NCBI GenBank assembly: GCA_023403845.1 | Contig: JAEYDL010000039.1 | Coordinates: 80,959 to 144,958 of the forward strand | From: Pseudomonadota bacterium | GTDB taxonomy: Bacteria; Desulfobacterota; Desulfovibrionia; Desulfovibrionales; Desulfovibrionaceae | Direction: 5' to 3' | Length of the DNA stretch: 64,000 bases | In this document: piece after piece, positions 63,427 to 64,000 of the stretch | Layout: every line of letters begins with the position of its first letter | How positions within the stretch are numbered: position 1 is the first letter of the stretch | Made by a program: the position numbers and the translations under genes | The notes under the pieces: generated by a model | The model's input: the letters and a program-made list of their open reading frames with translations, nothing else | Databases searched by the model: none | Told to the model about the DNA's origin: nothing

Positions 63427-64000
63427 ATGGCAACGAGAGAAGAGCAAGAAGCAAATCGGCGGTTACTTGGGAGCATACTAGGAGTTATTCTACTTTCTGT
63501 ATTTCTTATAAATACATTCTTTGTTTACTGCATATATAATAAGAAATATGGAATTAAAGATGCTGATTATCGTGTCAATGATTCATTACAGTTTATGAGT
63601 TATCTTGTTAAGGGAGCGATACCTATCCTTATTTTTATTTTGACCTTAATAGCTATGATGGTTTTAGGTTCACCGGATAAAATATACATAGCTAACATAA
63701 TATTTTATTTAGGTTGTATTGTTTCATTGGTATGGATGTTTACATTATCTGCACGTATTGCAACGAAACAAATAGGAATGCTTATTTATGAAGATAAAGG
63801 GACTTTTGTTATCCCCGGAGATCCAAACAATAATACACTGTTAGAAAATCTTTGCTTGAAATTTATAGTCAATTTATGCACTATGGAAGAACTTCCTCTT
63901 TATGGAATTACCAAAATTACGCGCCAAGGTGGTACGACAGCTTTCATTCACGGTACTTTTGGGACACGCTGCGTAAAATGGCGCAATAAGCAAAAACGTG
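63427..64000 (+). CDS. Membrane protein, N-terminal part (runs off window)
   Basis: ATG 63427 follows AGGAGG by 8 bases and the frame stays open for 191 codons to the window edge. It has hydrophobic helices at about 15-35, 60-82 and 88-108, then a soluble part. AT-rich codons differ from the rest of the window. I do not recognise the family. It looks like a gene of a transferred element. Confidence 0.7.
   Translation, partial: MATREEQEANRRLLGSILGVILLSVFLINTFFVYCIYNKKYGIKDADYRVNDSLQFMSYLVKGAIPILIFILTLIAMMVLGSPDKIYIANIIFYLGCIVSLVWMFTLSARIATKQIGMLIYEDKGTFVIPGDPNNNTLLENLCLKFIVNLCTMEELPLYGITKITRQGGTTAFIHGTFGTRCVKWRNKQKR

Noticed and set aside
1..64000. CRISPR arrays, insertion sequences and rRNA genes
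   Set aside because: No regular repeat-spacer pattern, transposase or rRNA sequence was recognised in the window.

Overview
This window looks like a chromosomal stretch from a GC-rich anaerobic member of the Desulfovibrionaceae (Desulfovibrio, Bilophila or Mailhella type). The grounds are a periplasmic CbiK-type cobaltochelatase at the head of an anaerobic cobalamin operon, a group-B-like [FeFe] hydrogenase, an FNR/CRP/HcpR-like palindrome before a NapH-like ferredoxin membrane protein, TRAP transport, and several enzymes that release sulfide or sulfite. No 16S gene is present, so the genus is inferred. Base composition is even and GC-rich up to about 62.9 kb, then turns clearly AT-rich.

Layout. 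0-6 kb: the start of an unknown exported protein, glpX, the HrpB helicase and argS. 5.8-11.5 kb: a SPOR protein, an Mla lipid-transport operon (mlaE, F, D, C, A; no mlaB seen) and a glycosyltransferase. 11.5-16.6 kb: an adenosylcobalamin riboswitch with a terminator, then cbiK, cbiL, a Gate-domain membrane protein, cbiC and cbiET. 16.9-30 kb: mixed housekeeping genes, including a LytM lipoprotein, tex, a NagZ-like hydrolase, carbonic anhydrase, a flavodoxin-like reductase, an EamA transporter, mntP and an unusual CDF exporter. 30-35.4 kb (minus strand): secF, secD, yajC, an IscR-like Rrf2 regulator and metA. 35.7-41.2 kb: an esterase, an NlpC/P60 lipoprotein, and a tripartite TRAP transporter preceded by a leader peptide with tandem Trp codons and an attenuator-like terminator.

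41.5-46.6 kb holds the most coherent accessory system. A CuyA/D-cysteine-desulfhydrase family PLP lyase, RidA, an Asp/Glu-type racemase and an acidic amino-acid symporter lie on the minus strand, with a plus-strand GntR/FCD regulator beyond the transporter. The same palindromic element (CGAATGTC/GACATTCG half-sites) sits at the two likely promoters. I propose a cysteate (or D-cysteine) uptake and desulfonation regulon that feeds sulfite or sulfide, pyruvate and ammonia to the cell. IMPase, PatB and CysK genes follow.

50.7-62.5 kb: an MFS transporter, a HAD protein, a DUF1848 protein, a Ros/MucR regulator, tRNA-Leu(CAG), an EmrAB-like efflux pair, a NapH-like iron-sulfur membrane protein and the [FeFe] hydrogenase. 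From about 62.9 kb to the end the sequence is AT-rich and carries a small XRE regulator and a divergent membrane protein that runs off the window. Tandem repeat operators lie between them. This is probably the edge of an acquired element.
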